From NCBI GenBank assembly GCA_029946045.1, contig JAQSDS010000146.1, positions 1 through 5,185 on the forward strand: DNA of 5,185 nucleotides, written 5' to 3'. The DNA comes from Rhodoferax sp. (GTDB lineage: Bacteria > Pseudomonadota > Gammaproteobacteria > Burkholderiales > Burkholderiaceae_C). Numbering within the stretch: the first letter of the stretch is position 1; the number at the start of each line of letters is the position of its first letter. Shown in pieces: positions 1 to 5,185 of the stretch. Made by a program: the position numbers and the translations under genes. The notes beneath the pieces are model-generated. The model worked only from the letters and a program-made list of their open reading frames with translations. It had not been told where the DNA came from and ran no database searches.

Positions 1-1385
1 ATGTGGGCAATGCCATCAACCCAGAACGCGCCCGAAATTTGCAGCGCCACCGCCAGCGCAATACCAGCCACGGTCAAAGCGGCGCGCAGCGGGCGGCGCT
101 CGAAATTACGGATCACCATCATGGCGCCAGTGCTGACAAAGCGACCCAACCCCAGTTGCTCGACCAGCGTGGGCTTGAAAACCGGGGGGGATGGCGGCTG
201 CATGGCTTGGGCCGGGCGCAGGCGAACCACCGCATGAATGGCCGTCCAGGTGCCCAGGGCGGCCGCACTTGCGGCGATCAGAGCCGACACCACAATCAGC
301 CAGATTTCGGTCACGTAGGCCAATGTATTGAAACGAAATACCTCGTCGTACAAGCCCAACATGCCGCGCCCGATGAAGACACTAAGAAGCAACCCGGCCA
401 GCACGCCCAGCCCGGCTATGACCAGTGCCACCTGGGTGTAATGCCAGCCAATGGCCGCGTCGCTGTAGCCCAGTGCCTTGAGGGTGGCGATCTGGCTGCG
501 CTGGGTGGCCACCTGGCGGCTCAGTACCACGTTGAGAATGAACATGGCCACCGCCAGAAAGATGCTGGGCAGCACGGTGCCCATGACCTTGAGCTGTGAC
601 AGCTCGTCGGCCACAATCTTGGACGACAACTGTTTGTCGCGCCCCACCGCACCAATGGCCCCGTAGGGTTCGAGCAGACGGTCGACACCCGCCAGCACGG
701 GCGCCGCTGACTGGCCCGCGTCGAGCCGCAAGGACACCTGATTGAATGCACCCTGCATGTCAAAGGCCTCCAGCATGCGCACAGCGTCGATCCACCAGAT
801 ACCAAACTGCTGGTCATCGGGTGCACCCCCTTGCGAGGCGAACACATACTCGGGCGAGGCCACCGTGCCGACCAGCAACACAGGTTCGCGTTTGCCGTTG
901 AGGATGGCATGCACACTGTCGCCAGGGTTCAGGCTGCGCGCCGCGGCAAAGCGGTCGCTGACCAGCGCCTCCAGGGTGGCACCGGGTTCAGGCCAGCGGC
1001 CACGCTTGAGCGTGAGCGCATTGAGCCCCTGGCGCCTGGCATGCACACGCGCCAAGTCCAGCCCGATAAAACGCCCGGTCACCGGCACCACCACACCGGG
1101 CAGATCGACCTGCGCGTCGAACACCACGTCGAGCTTGACCTCGGCAACCCCGTCCAGCGCGGCCAGGCGCTCGCGCAGATGAACCGGGGCGCGCTTGACA
1201 TTGGCAAACACGTCGGCCAGCCGGTTGTCACGGTAGAACGCGTCGCGCGAGCCCTTGAGTGATTCGTGGACCGAGAACATGCCGACAAAACCCGCCACGC
1301 CAATCGCCACCACCAAGGCAATCGTCAGCGCCTGCGCGCGCAAGCGCCAGAGGTCACGCCAGAGCTTGATGTGGATGGCTTTCAT
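1..1385 (-). CDS. FtsX/MacB-type ABC transporter permease, 3' end beyond window
   Basis: Inner-membrane permease of an ABC exporter of the FtsX/MacB/LolC class (type VII), which couples cytoplasmic ATP hydrolysis to work on a substrate in the periplasm. Read from ATG at 1385, 461 codons stay open to the left edge, so the stop is not seen. Visible order: a short cytoplasmic start ([18 protein letters not shown]), TM1 at about residues 17-38, a large periplasmic domain at about 40-265, then three TM segments at about 269-288, 316-338 and 360-385. ATLKALGYS (299-307) just after TM2 is the FtsX-family coupling-helix motif that contacts the ATPase. After a Pro-rich linker (about 397-406) a new amphipathic/TM block starts ([18 protein letters not shown], 424-441), resembling the protein's own N-terminus. 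This suggests a duplicated two-FtsX-domain permease of roughly 750-850 residues (inference). It follows the ATPase gene by 7 nt; AAGGCG lies 4 nt before the ATG as a weak ribosome site. Substrate unknown. Confidence 0.9.
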   Translation of the reverse strand, partial: MKAIHIKLWRDLWRLRAQALTIALVVAIGVAGFVGMFSVHESLKGSRDAFYRDNRLADVFANVKRAPVHLRERLAALDGVAEVKLDVVFDAQVDLPGVVVPVTGRFIGLDLARVHARRQGLNALTLKRGRWPEPGATLEALVSDRFAAARSLNPGDSVHAILNGKREPVLLVGTVASPEYVFASQGGAPDDQQFGIWWIDAVRMLEAFDMQGAFNQVSLRLDAGQSAAPVLAGVDRLLEPYGAIGAVGRDKQLSSKIVADELSQLKVMGTVLPSIFLAVAMFILNVVLSRQVATQRSQIATLKALGYSDAAIGWHYTQVALVIAGLGVLAGLLLSVFIGRGMLGLYDEVFRFNTLAYVTEIWLIVVSALIAASAAALGTWTAIHAVVRLRPAQAMQPPSPPVFKPTLVEQLGLGRFVSTGAMMVIRNFERRPLRAALTVAGIALAVALQISGAFWVDGIAH

Positions 1386-1392
1386 TGTCGCC

Positions 1393-2130
1393 TTACCAGT
1401 TTAGACTGGACGCCGCCACCTTGTGCGGGTTGACACGGGTCTCGACGATGCGGCCATCAGCCAGCCGCAGCACGCGGTCAGCCATGTCTGCAATCGGCGC
1501 GTTGTGGGTAATGACGATGGTGGTGGTGCCGAGTTCGCGGTTCACATGCTCGATGGCCTGCAGCACCATGATGCCGGTGGCACAGTCCAGCGCGCCAGTG
1601 GGCTCGTCGCACAGCAGGACCTCGGGCTGCTTGGCAATGGCTCGTGCAATCGCGACGCGCTGCTGCTCGCCACCCGAAAGTTGCGACACAAAATGGTTTT
1701 TACGCTCGGCCAGACCCACCAGCGCCAGCGCGTCTTCAGGTTGCATCGGGTTCTCGGCCAAATCGGTCACCAGCGCCACGTTTTCTCGGGCGGTCAGACT
1801 CGGAATCAGGTTGTAGAACTGAAACACGAAACCGACATGCTCGCGCCGGTAGCGCGTGAGCTCGGCATCATCAGCGCCAATGAGCTCGTGCGTGTCGCCA
1901 GCATGGGTCCAGCACGCCGAACCGCTGGTGGCTGAGTCCAGGCCGCCCAGAATATTTAACAGGGTCGACTTGCCGCTGCCCGATGCGCCGAGCAGCACCA
2001 CAAACTCGCCGCGCACAATGTCTAGATCAACGCCGCGCAAGGCGTGCACGGCGGTGTCGCCCTCGCCATAAACCTTGGTCAGGCCACGGGCCGTGAAAAC
2101 CAGTCGGGTGTCAGCAGTTGAAATATCCAT
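1393..2130 (-). CDS. ABC transporter ATP-binding protein, LolD/MacB family
   Basis: Cytoplasmic ATPase of the exporter whose permease lies directly downstream. The 245-residue protein has every motif of an active ABC domain: Walker [10 protein letters not shown] (48-56), Q-loop [11 protein letters not shown] (103-113, Q104), signature LSGGEQQR (151-158), Walker [13 protein letters not shown] (171-182, catalytic Glu176) and H-loop His209 in VITHN. The [13 protein letters not shown] stretch and the length are typical of the LolD/MacB/FtsE group. I start it at ATG 2130 ([12 protein letters not shown]), because the following [13 protein letters not shown] matches the usual beginning of the family. 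The frame stays open upstream to a TTG at 2190, but those 20 residues ([11 protein letters not shown]...) look non-conserved. No clear Shine-Dalgarno precedes ATG 2130, so the start is likely rather than proven. It is first gene of a two-gene unit and partner of the permease (7-nt gap). LolD-like assignment is to family only; involvement in lipoprotein release is not shown. Confidence 0.93.
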   Translation of the reverse strand: MDISTADTRLVFTARGLTKVYGEGDTAVHALRGVDLDIVRGEFVVLLGASGSGKSTLLNILGGLDSATSGSACWTHAGDTHELIGADDAELTRYRREHVGFVFQFYNLIPSLTARENVALVTDLAENPMQPEDALALVGLAERKNHFVSQLSGGEQQRVAIARAIAKQPEVLLCDEPTGALDCATGIMVLQAIEHVNRELGTTTIVITHNAPIADMADRVLRLADGRIVETRVNPHKVAASSLNW

Positions 2131-2275
2131 GATGTCGTGCGGCAGCGCAACATGAGCATACGCCAAAGCTTGCCAACAAGACACCGTCAAAGCGGCATGA
2201 CATGGTTTGAACAGCTGCAGCAGCGCATCTTGTTGCGAAAGATCAAAGCTCTATCCCGCGCCTCATTGATCAGTT
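2131..2275. other. Intergenic region upstream of the ABC transporter operon
   Basis: No convincing gene was found here. As the 5' side of the minus-strand ATPase gene it should contain that operon's promoter. The best -10 candidate on the minus strand is TATGCT at 2160-2155, 24 nt upstream of the ATG, but no good -35 hexamer sits 16-18 nt further up. A TTGACG at 2190 is too far away (24-nt spacing). The promoter is therefore only suspected. A plus-strand frame runs through the region but shows no family resemblance and continues into the hairpin repeats. Confidence 0.4.
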
Positions 2276-2443
2276 GGGGTCAGAGCACGTCGCTACGCGA
2301 GTGGTCTGACCCGCAATGTTTCAAGTTGGTTGGGGTCACAGCACGTCGTATCTCGAGTGGTTTGACCCGCAAGGTCTCAAGTTAGTTGGGGTCAGAGCAC
2401 GTCGCTGCGCGAGTGGTCTGACCCGCGAGGTATCAGGTTGGTA
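2276..2443. repeat. Three tandem 56-bp REP-like hairpin units
   Basis: Three consecutive units of exactly 56 bp start at 2276, 2332 and 2388, each beginning GGGGTCA. By eye, units 1 and 3 differ at 6 positions and units 1 and 2 at 9. Each unit folds on itself: outer arms GGGTCAGA/TCTGACCC (2277-2284 with 2305-2312; 2389-2396 with 2417-2424), then CAC/GTG, then TCGC/GCGA around a 3-nt loop, with small bulges. In unit 2 the outer arms are GGGTCACA (2333-2340) and TTTGACCC (2361-2368), with one mismatch. The units lie between the 3' end of the guanine deaminase gene and the 5' side of the ABC ATPase gene, both on the minus strand. Palindromic, intergenic, clustered and close to a stop codon: this is the usual setting of REP/BIME elements, which protect 3' ends or attenuate read-through. 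No T-tract follows on the minus strand, so a classical intrinsic terminator is not supported. No RAYT transposase gene is in the window. Confidence 0.85.
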
Positions 2444-2450
2444 TCAGGTT
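2429..2450. repeat. 11-bp direct repeat spanning the guaD stop codon
   Basis: GGTATCAGGTT occurs twice back to back, at 2429-2439 and 2440-2450. The left copy is the end of the third hairpin unit; the right copy includes the guanine deaminase stop codon (TGA, read on minus at 2446-2444). The same segment between units reads GGTCTCAAGTT (2373-2383), so the sequence is a variant of the array's own spacer. Confidence 0.8.
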
Positions 2451-3763
2451 TGCGAAATAACTGTTTGCTCGACCAGCCGGTCATCGCCCAGCACGATCAT
2501 CGAGAACAGCAGTTCGTCCAGGCTCGCGGCCAGCGCAGTCTTGCGCGCCAGCAGTGGGGTGGCTTGCGGGTTCAGCACCACAAAATCAGCCTCGCAGCCT
2601 GGCTGCAGATTGCCCACCACGCCTGCCAGCCCGAGGGCCTGGGCGGCGCCGGTGGTGTGTTGCCACCACAAGTGCCCTGGGCTCAGGCTCAAACCCCCTT
2701 TGGTCTGCCCTTCCCTGCCTGCGTAATACGCCGCCAGCATGGTGTGAAACGGACTGAAGCTGGTGCCACCGCCCACGTCACTGGCCAGTCCGTACTGAAA
2801 ACCAACGCGATCGGCCCCCAGGTAATCAAAAAAACCGCTGCCAAGAAACAGGTTGCTGGTGGGGCTCACGGCTGCGGCCGCTCCGGTGTCGCGCATCATG
2901 GCGCGGTCATCATCGTCAAAATGAATGCAGTGGGCGTAGATGGCGCGTTGGCGCAGCAGGCCAAAGTCAGCATAGGTGGCCAGGTAGCTGCGCGAGGCCG
3001 GAAACAGGGCACGCGCCCAGGCGATTTCGGCTTTGTTCTCGGCCACGTGCGACTGGATCCAGACATCCGGGTAGCGGGCAGCCAGTTCACCCGCGCCACG
3101 CAGCTGGGCCTCGGTGCAGGTGGGTGCAAAGCGCGGCGTGATGGCATAACCCAGCCGGTCAACCCCATGCCACTGCTGGATCAACGCCTCGGTGTCGACC
3201 AGGCTTTGCTCGGTGGCGTCCACCCTGCCATGGGCTGCGGGTTGGTTCAGCACATCCGGTGGCGCATGGCGGTCCATCAGACACAGCCCGGTGATCAGGC
3301 GCATATTGCGTTTTTGCGCCTCGGTAAAAAAGGCCTGCACCGATGCCGGGTGTGAGGTGGCAAAGGTGAGCGCGGTGGTGACGCCCTGGCGCAACAATTC
3401 ATCAATGAAAAATTTCGCCGCCTCGGTGCTGTAGTCGGGTGAAGCGAAACGCGTCTCTTCCGGAAAGGTGTAGTTTTCCAGCCAGGGCAGCAAGCCCTCG
3501 GCGGGGGAGCCAATGACGTTGGTTTGCGGGTAATGGCTGTGCAGGTCGACAAAACCCGGGGCGATGATGCGGCCCGGCCAGTGCGTCACGGACAGGTCAG
3601 GAAAGCGTGCGCGCAACTCGTGCCAGGGCCCGACCGCCTGCACCACCTGCCTGCCAAGCGCATTGGGGCCGACCACCAGCAGGCCGTCTTGTTCGTACAT
3701 GGCGGCATGACCCGGATCACGGTCAGTGGCAAAGCGGAGGATGGCGGCGCGGTAGGCTTTCAT
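2444..3763 (-). CDS. guaD: Guanine deaminase
   Basis: Hydrolyses guanine to xanthine and ammonia (EC 3.5.4.3), a cytoplasmic zinc enzyme of the amidohydrolase superfamily that opens guanine degradation or returns it to the purine pool. The 439-residue product has the normal family length and the full metal/catalytic set: HSH (His75, His77) in PGFVDLHSHYPQT, ITPRFAPTC (208-216), SHVAEN (His239 metal, Glu242 proton shuttle), AHCIH (His278) and GLASDVGGGTS (Asp329). PGFVD.H.HYPQT, ITPRFAPTC and the DVGGG turn separate guanine deaminases from chlorohydrolases and cytosine deaminases of the same superfamily. I chose ATG 3763 (MKAYRAAILRFA), the usual family N-terminus; the frame stays open upstream to 3931, but that extension is non-family sequence and would overlap the divergent transporter gene. 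No strong Shine-Dalgarno is visible. The gene is divergent from the YhhQ-type gene, and its stop lies at the edge of the hairpin array. Substrate activity is inferred from motifs. Confidence 0.95.
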   Translation of the reverse strand: MKAYRAAILRFATDRDPGHAAMYEQDGLLVVGPNALGRQVVQAVGPWHELRARFPDLSVTHWPGRIIAPGFVDLHSHYPQTNVIGSPAEGLLPWLENYTFPEETRFASPDYSTEAAKFFIDELLRQGVTTALTFATSHPASVQAFFTEAQKRNMRLITGLCLMDRHAPPDVLNQPAAHGRVDATEQSLVDTEALIQQWHGVDRLGYAITPRFAPTCTEAQLRGAGELAARYPDVWIQSHVAENKAEIAWARALFPASRSYLATYADFGLLRQRAIYAHCIHFDDDDRAMMRDTGAAAAVSPTSNLFLGSGFFDYLGADRVGFQYGLASDVGGGTSFSPFHTMLAAYYAGREGQTKGGLSLSPGHLWWQHTTGAAQALGLAGVVGNLQPGCEADFVVLNPQATPLLARKTALAASLDELLFSMIVLGDDRLVEQTVISQT

Positions 3764-3851
3764 GGGTGTAGAGCTTACCCAAATTGTCAGCGACGGCCAT
3801 GGACTTGGCGCGACGTAGGCGGTCCAACTCGACTGCAGCGATAATCGACGC
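3764..3851. promoter_or_regulatory. Divergent intergenic region between guaD and yhhQ
   Basis: These 88 bp must hold the start signals of both the minus-strand guanine deaminase gene and the plus-strand transporter gene, unless either is read from further away. On the plus strand GATAAT (3840-3845) is a 5/6 match to a -10 box, but the hexamer 17-18 nt upstream is poor. TTGTCA (3784-3789) resembles a -35 box but has no good -10 at the right distance. Two small inverted repeats are present: CGAT-A-ATCG (3839-3847) just before the transporter ATG, and GGGT...ACCC (3764-3780) just upstream of the deaminase ATG. Neither can be assigned to a named regulator. No preQ1-riboswitch-like sequence was recognised. 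Confidence 0.45.
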
Positions 3852-4400
3852 ATGAAAAATTCCCTGCCAATCCCCCTTTTGAAGCTCTGGCGGCCCATTT
3901 TGGCCATGCTCATCGTCATCGTTGCGTCCAATTATTTGGTGCAATTTCCCATCAACGACTGGTTGACCTGGGGTGCTTTCACGTTCCCGGTGGCGTTTTT
4001 GGTGACCGACCTCACCAACCGTGCCGTTGGCGCCCCGGCAGCTCGCCGCGTGGCCTGGACCGGCTTCGCCATTGCCGTGCTGGTGTCCCTGGCGCTGGCG
4101 CCCTGGCGCATTGCGGTGGCGTCGGGTATCGCGTTCATTGTGGGCCAGCTGCTTGACATTGTGGCGTTCAACAGGTTGCGCGCCATGTCGTGGTGGAAGG
4201 CGCCTTTGATCGGCTCCCTCGTGGCGTCGGTGGTTGACACAGGTATTTTCTTTTACCTGGCCTTTGCCGGTTCCGACATGGACTGGCTGATGCTGGCCAC
4301 CGGCGACCTGGGCATCAAATGGCTGATGGCGGCGGTGCTGCTGGCGCCCTACCGCGTCATGCTGCCGCGCCTGCAGCTTTGGGTGCCAGTGCGTCCCTGA
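3852..4400 (+). CDS. yhhQ: Queuosine precursor transporter, YhhQ/VUT family (DUF165)
   Basis: Predicted inner-membrane importer of 7-deazaguanine precursors (preQ0/preQ1) used to make the tRNA wobble base queuosine; that role is established for E. coli YhhQ and transferred here by family. The 182-residue protein is hydrophobic, with about six TM segments (roughly 13-32, 37-54, 68-85, 87-106, 117-139, 152-170). Family marks are TDLTNR (52-57) after TM2, GQLLD (98-102) in TM4 and the SVVDTGIFF segment (126-134) in TM5, with acidic residues inside the membrane as expected for this family. It is shorter than E. coli YhhQ (about 220 residues), mainly at the termini. The ATG at 3852 gives a sensible short cytoplasmic start (MKNSLPIPLLKLW); no Shine-Dalgarno precedes it. 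It is divergent from guanine deaminase and meets the second deaminase gene tail to tail. No queuosine biosynthesis gene is in the window. Confidence 0.88.
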   Translation: MKNSLPIPLLKLWRPILAMLIVIVASNYLVQFPINDWLTWGAFTFPVAFLVTDLTNRAVGAPAARRVAWTGFAIAVLVSLALAPWRIAVASGIAFIVGQLLDIVAFNRLRAMSWWKAPLIGSLVASVVDTGIFFYLAFAGSDMDWLMLATGDLGIKWLMAAVLLAPYRVMLPRLQLWVPVRP

Positions 4401-4401
4401 T

Positions 4402-5185
4402 TCACTCGAAGGTCTCGAACACCTCGTCAAGACGGTCCTGAAAAGCCCGCTTGGCGGATGCGTCAATGAAACTGGCCGCAAAGCTGTTGTGCGCCAACTG
4501 GTACGCGTGCTGGGCGGCCAGCCCCAGTGCGGCAAAAGTCTGCGTGAAATTCTCATTGATGTAGCCGCCAAAATAAGCCGGATCGTCTGAGTTGACGGTC
4601 GCCATCAGCCCGGCTTGCAGCATGCGGCCCAGAGTGTGTTCGCTCAGGTTTGAGAAAACCCGCAACTTCAGGTTGGACAGCGGGCACACCGTCAGGGGTA
4701 TCTTGTCATGCACCAGCCGCGCTACCAGCGCCGGGTCGCGCAGGGCCTGCACGCCGTGGTCAATGCGTTCAACTTTCAAAATATCCAGCGCGCTCCAGAT
4801 GTAAGCCGGTGGGCCTTCTTCGCCCGCGTGCGCCACCAGTCTGAAACTCAGGGCACGCGCCCTGGCAAAAACACGGGCAAACTTTTCTGGCGGATGACCT
4901 TGCTCGCTCGAAGCCAGACCAATGCCGACGAGTTTGTCGCGCAGGGGCAGCGCCTGCTCCAGCGCCTCAAAGGCTTGAGACTCGGACAAATGGCGCAAAA
5001 AACACAGGATCAACGAGGCACTGATGCCCAACTTGGCTTGTGCATCGACACAGGCACGGTAAAGGCCGTTGATGACAACATCGGCACTCAGGCCATGGCC
5101 AGTGTGAGTTTGGGTGTCAAAAAAGATCTCGGTATGCAGCACGTTGTCGGCCGCAGCACGCTGCAAGTAGGCCCAGGCCATGTCA
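4402..5185 (-). CDS. Adenine (adenosine) deaminase, 5' end beyond window
   Basis: C-terminal 260 or so residues of a zinc-dependent purine deaminase of the adenosine/AMP deaminase family. The frame stays open to the right edge; the codon before the internal ATG at 5181 is Asp, and DMAWAYLQRAAADNV reads as mid-protein sequence, so 5181 is not the start. About 70-90 residues are missing, including the N-terminal metal-binding HxH. Counting from Met at 5181: HTEIFFDTQTHT (16-27), HAGEEGPP (118-125; metal His118, catalytic Glu121), RIDHG (139-143; His142), CPLSNLKL (166-173) and NSDDPAYFGGY (197-207; the Asp pair 199-200 supplies metal and base contacts). EIFFDTQTHT, HAGEEGPPAYIW and CPLSN with DDPAYFGGY are the form seen in adenine deaminases of the fungal Aah1/Pseudomonas PA0148 type, rather than classical adenosine deaminase (CPTSN). 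Adenine to hypoxanthine is thus my preferred reaction; databases often label such genes add. It ends one base from the transporter stop. Confidence 0.88.
   Translation of the reverse strand, partial: DMAWAYLQRAAADNVLHTEIFFDTQTHTGHGLSADVVINGLYRACVDAQAKLGISASLILCFLRHLSESQAFEALEQALPLRDKLVGIGLASSEQGHPPEKFARVFARARALSFRLVAHAGEEGPPAYIWSALDILKVERIDHGVQALRDPALVARLVHDKIPLTVCPLSNLKLRVFSNLSEHTLGRMLQAGLMATVNSDDPAYFGGYINENFTQTFAALGLAAQHAYQLAHNSFAASFIDASAKRAFQDRLDEVFETFE

Noticed and set aside
184..190. Run of seven G (seven C in the permease coding strand) as a phase-variation tract or frameshift
   Set aside because: The reading frame continues correctly across it into conserved sequence, and seven bases is short for a phase-variable tract in a high-GC genome.
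3..599. Plus-strand open frame of 198 codons opposite the permease
   Set aside because: Low-complexity Gly/His/Gln-rich product, antisense to a permease frame that is continuous with recognisable motifs.
2137..2385. Small plus-strand frame leading into the hairpin repeats ([10 protein letters not shown]...)
   Set aside because: No recognisable family, no ribosome site, and its 3' third is translated repeat DNA. A degraded gene fragment cannot be excluded, but nothing supports it.
2389..2424. Rho-independent terminator of guaD
   Set aside because: Strong stems are present, but no T-rich run follows on the minus strand, and three tandem copies fit a repeat family better.
2276..2443. CRISPR array
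   Set aside because: The repeats are contiguous 56-bp palindromic units without unique spacers, and no cas gene is present.
2438..3355. Plus-strand open frame of 305 codons opposite guaD
   Set aside because: It lies wholly antisense to guanine deaminase, whose motifs are intact, and shows no family features.
3764..3851. preQ1/preQ0 riboswitch upstream of the YhhQ gene
   Set aside because: The leader is too short if transcription starts near the ATG, and no preQ1-I aptamer-like stem with an A-rich tail was recognised.
3764..3931. N-terminal extension of guaD to an upstream ATG at 3931
   Set aside because: The extra 56 residues do not resemble guanine deaminase and would overlap the start of the divergent transporter gene; MKAYRAAILRFA at 3763 is the usual family start.
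3723..4571. Long minus-strand open frame (282 codons) opposite the transporter gene
   Set aside because: It is antisense to a well-supported membrane protein, crosses into two neighbouring genes, and its product is a Gln/His/Arg-rich sequence typical of a high-GC shadow frame.

Overview
The window is a high-GC piece of bacterial chromosome. Its codon usage, the close relatives suggested by the protein sequences and the style of its intergenic repeats point to a betaproteobacterium, probably Burkholderiales/Comamonadaceae (Rhodoferax- or Polaromonas-like). That assignment is inferred from recall, not from a search. It carries five protein genes, two of them cut by the window edges. No RNA gene, insertion sequence or CRISPR array was seen.

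Left part (1-2130, minus strand): a two-gene ABC transporter unit. A LolD/MacB-type ATPase (start 2130, stop 1393) is followed after 7 nt by an FtsX/MacB-type permease whose 3' half runs off the left edge. They look co-transcribed and together would form a lipoprotein-release or efflux-like exporter of the type VII ABC class; the substrate cannot be read from sequence.

Middle (2131-2443): a non-coding gap of 313 bp. Its right half holds three tandem copies of a 56-bp unit, each able to fold into a long imperfect hairpin. They resemble REP-type palindromic elements. The array begins exactly where the next gene ends, and an 11-bp direct repeat covers that gene's stop codon.

Right part (2444-5185): a small purine-base cluster. 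Guanine deaminase (guaD, minus) and a YhhQ/VUT-family queuosine-precursor transporter (plus) are divergent, sharing an 88-bp gap. The transporter then meets an adenine/adenosine deaminase gene (minus, 5' end outside the window) tail to tail with one base between the stop codons. The two deaminases convert guanine to xanthine and adenine to hypoxanthine (or adenosine to inosine), feeding purine salvage or xanthine oxidation. The transporter handles 7-deazapurines, which are structural relatives of guanine. The clearest points for follow-up are the hairpin array fused to the guaD 3' end and the pairing of purine deaminases with a deazapurine transporter; no obviously new system is visible.
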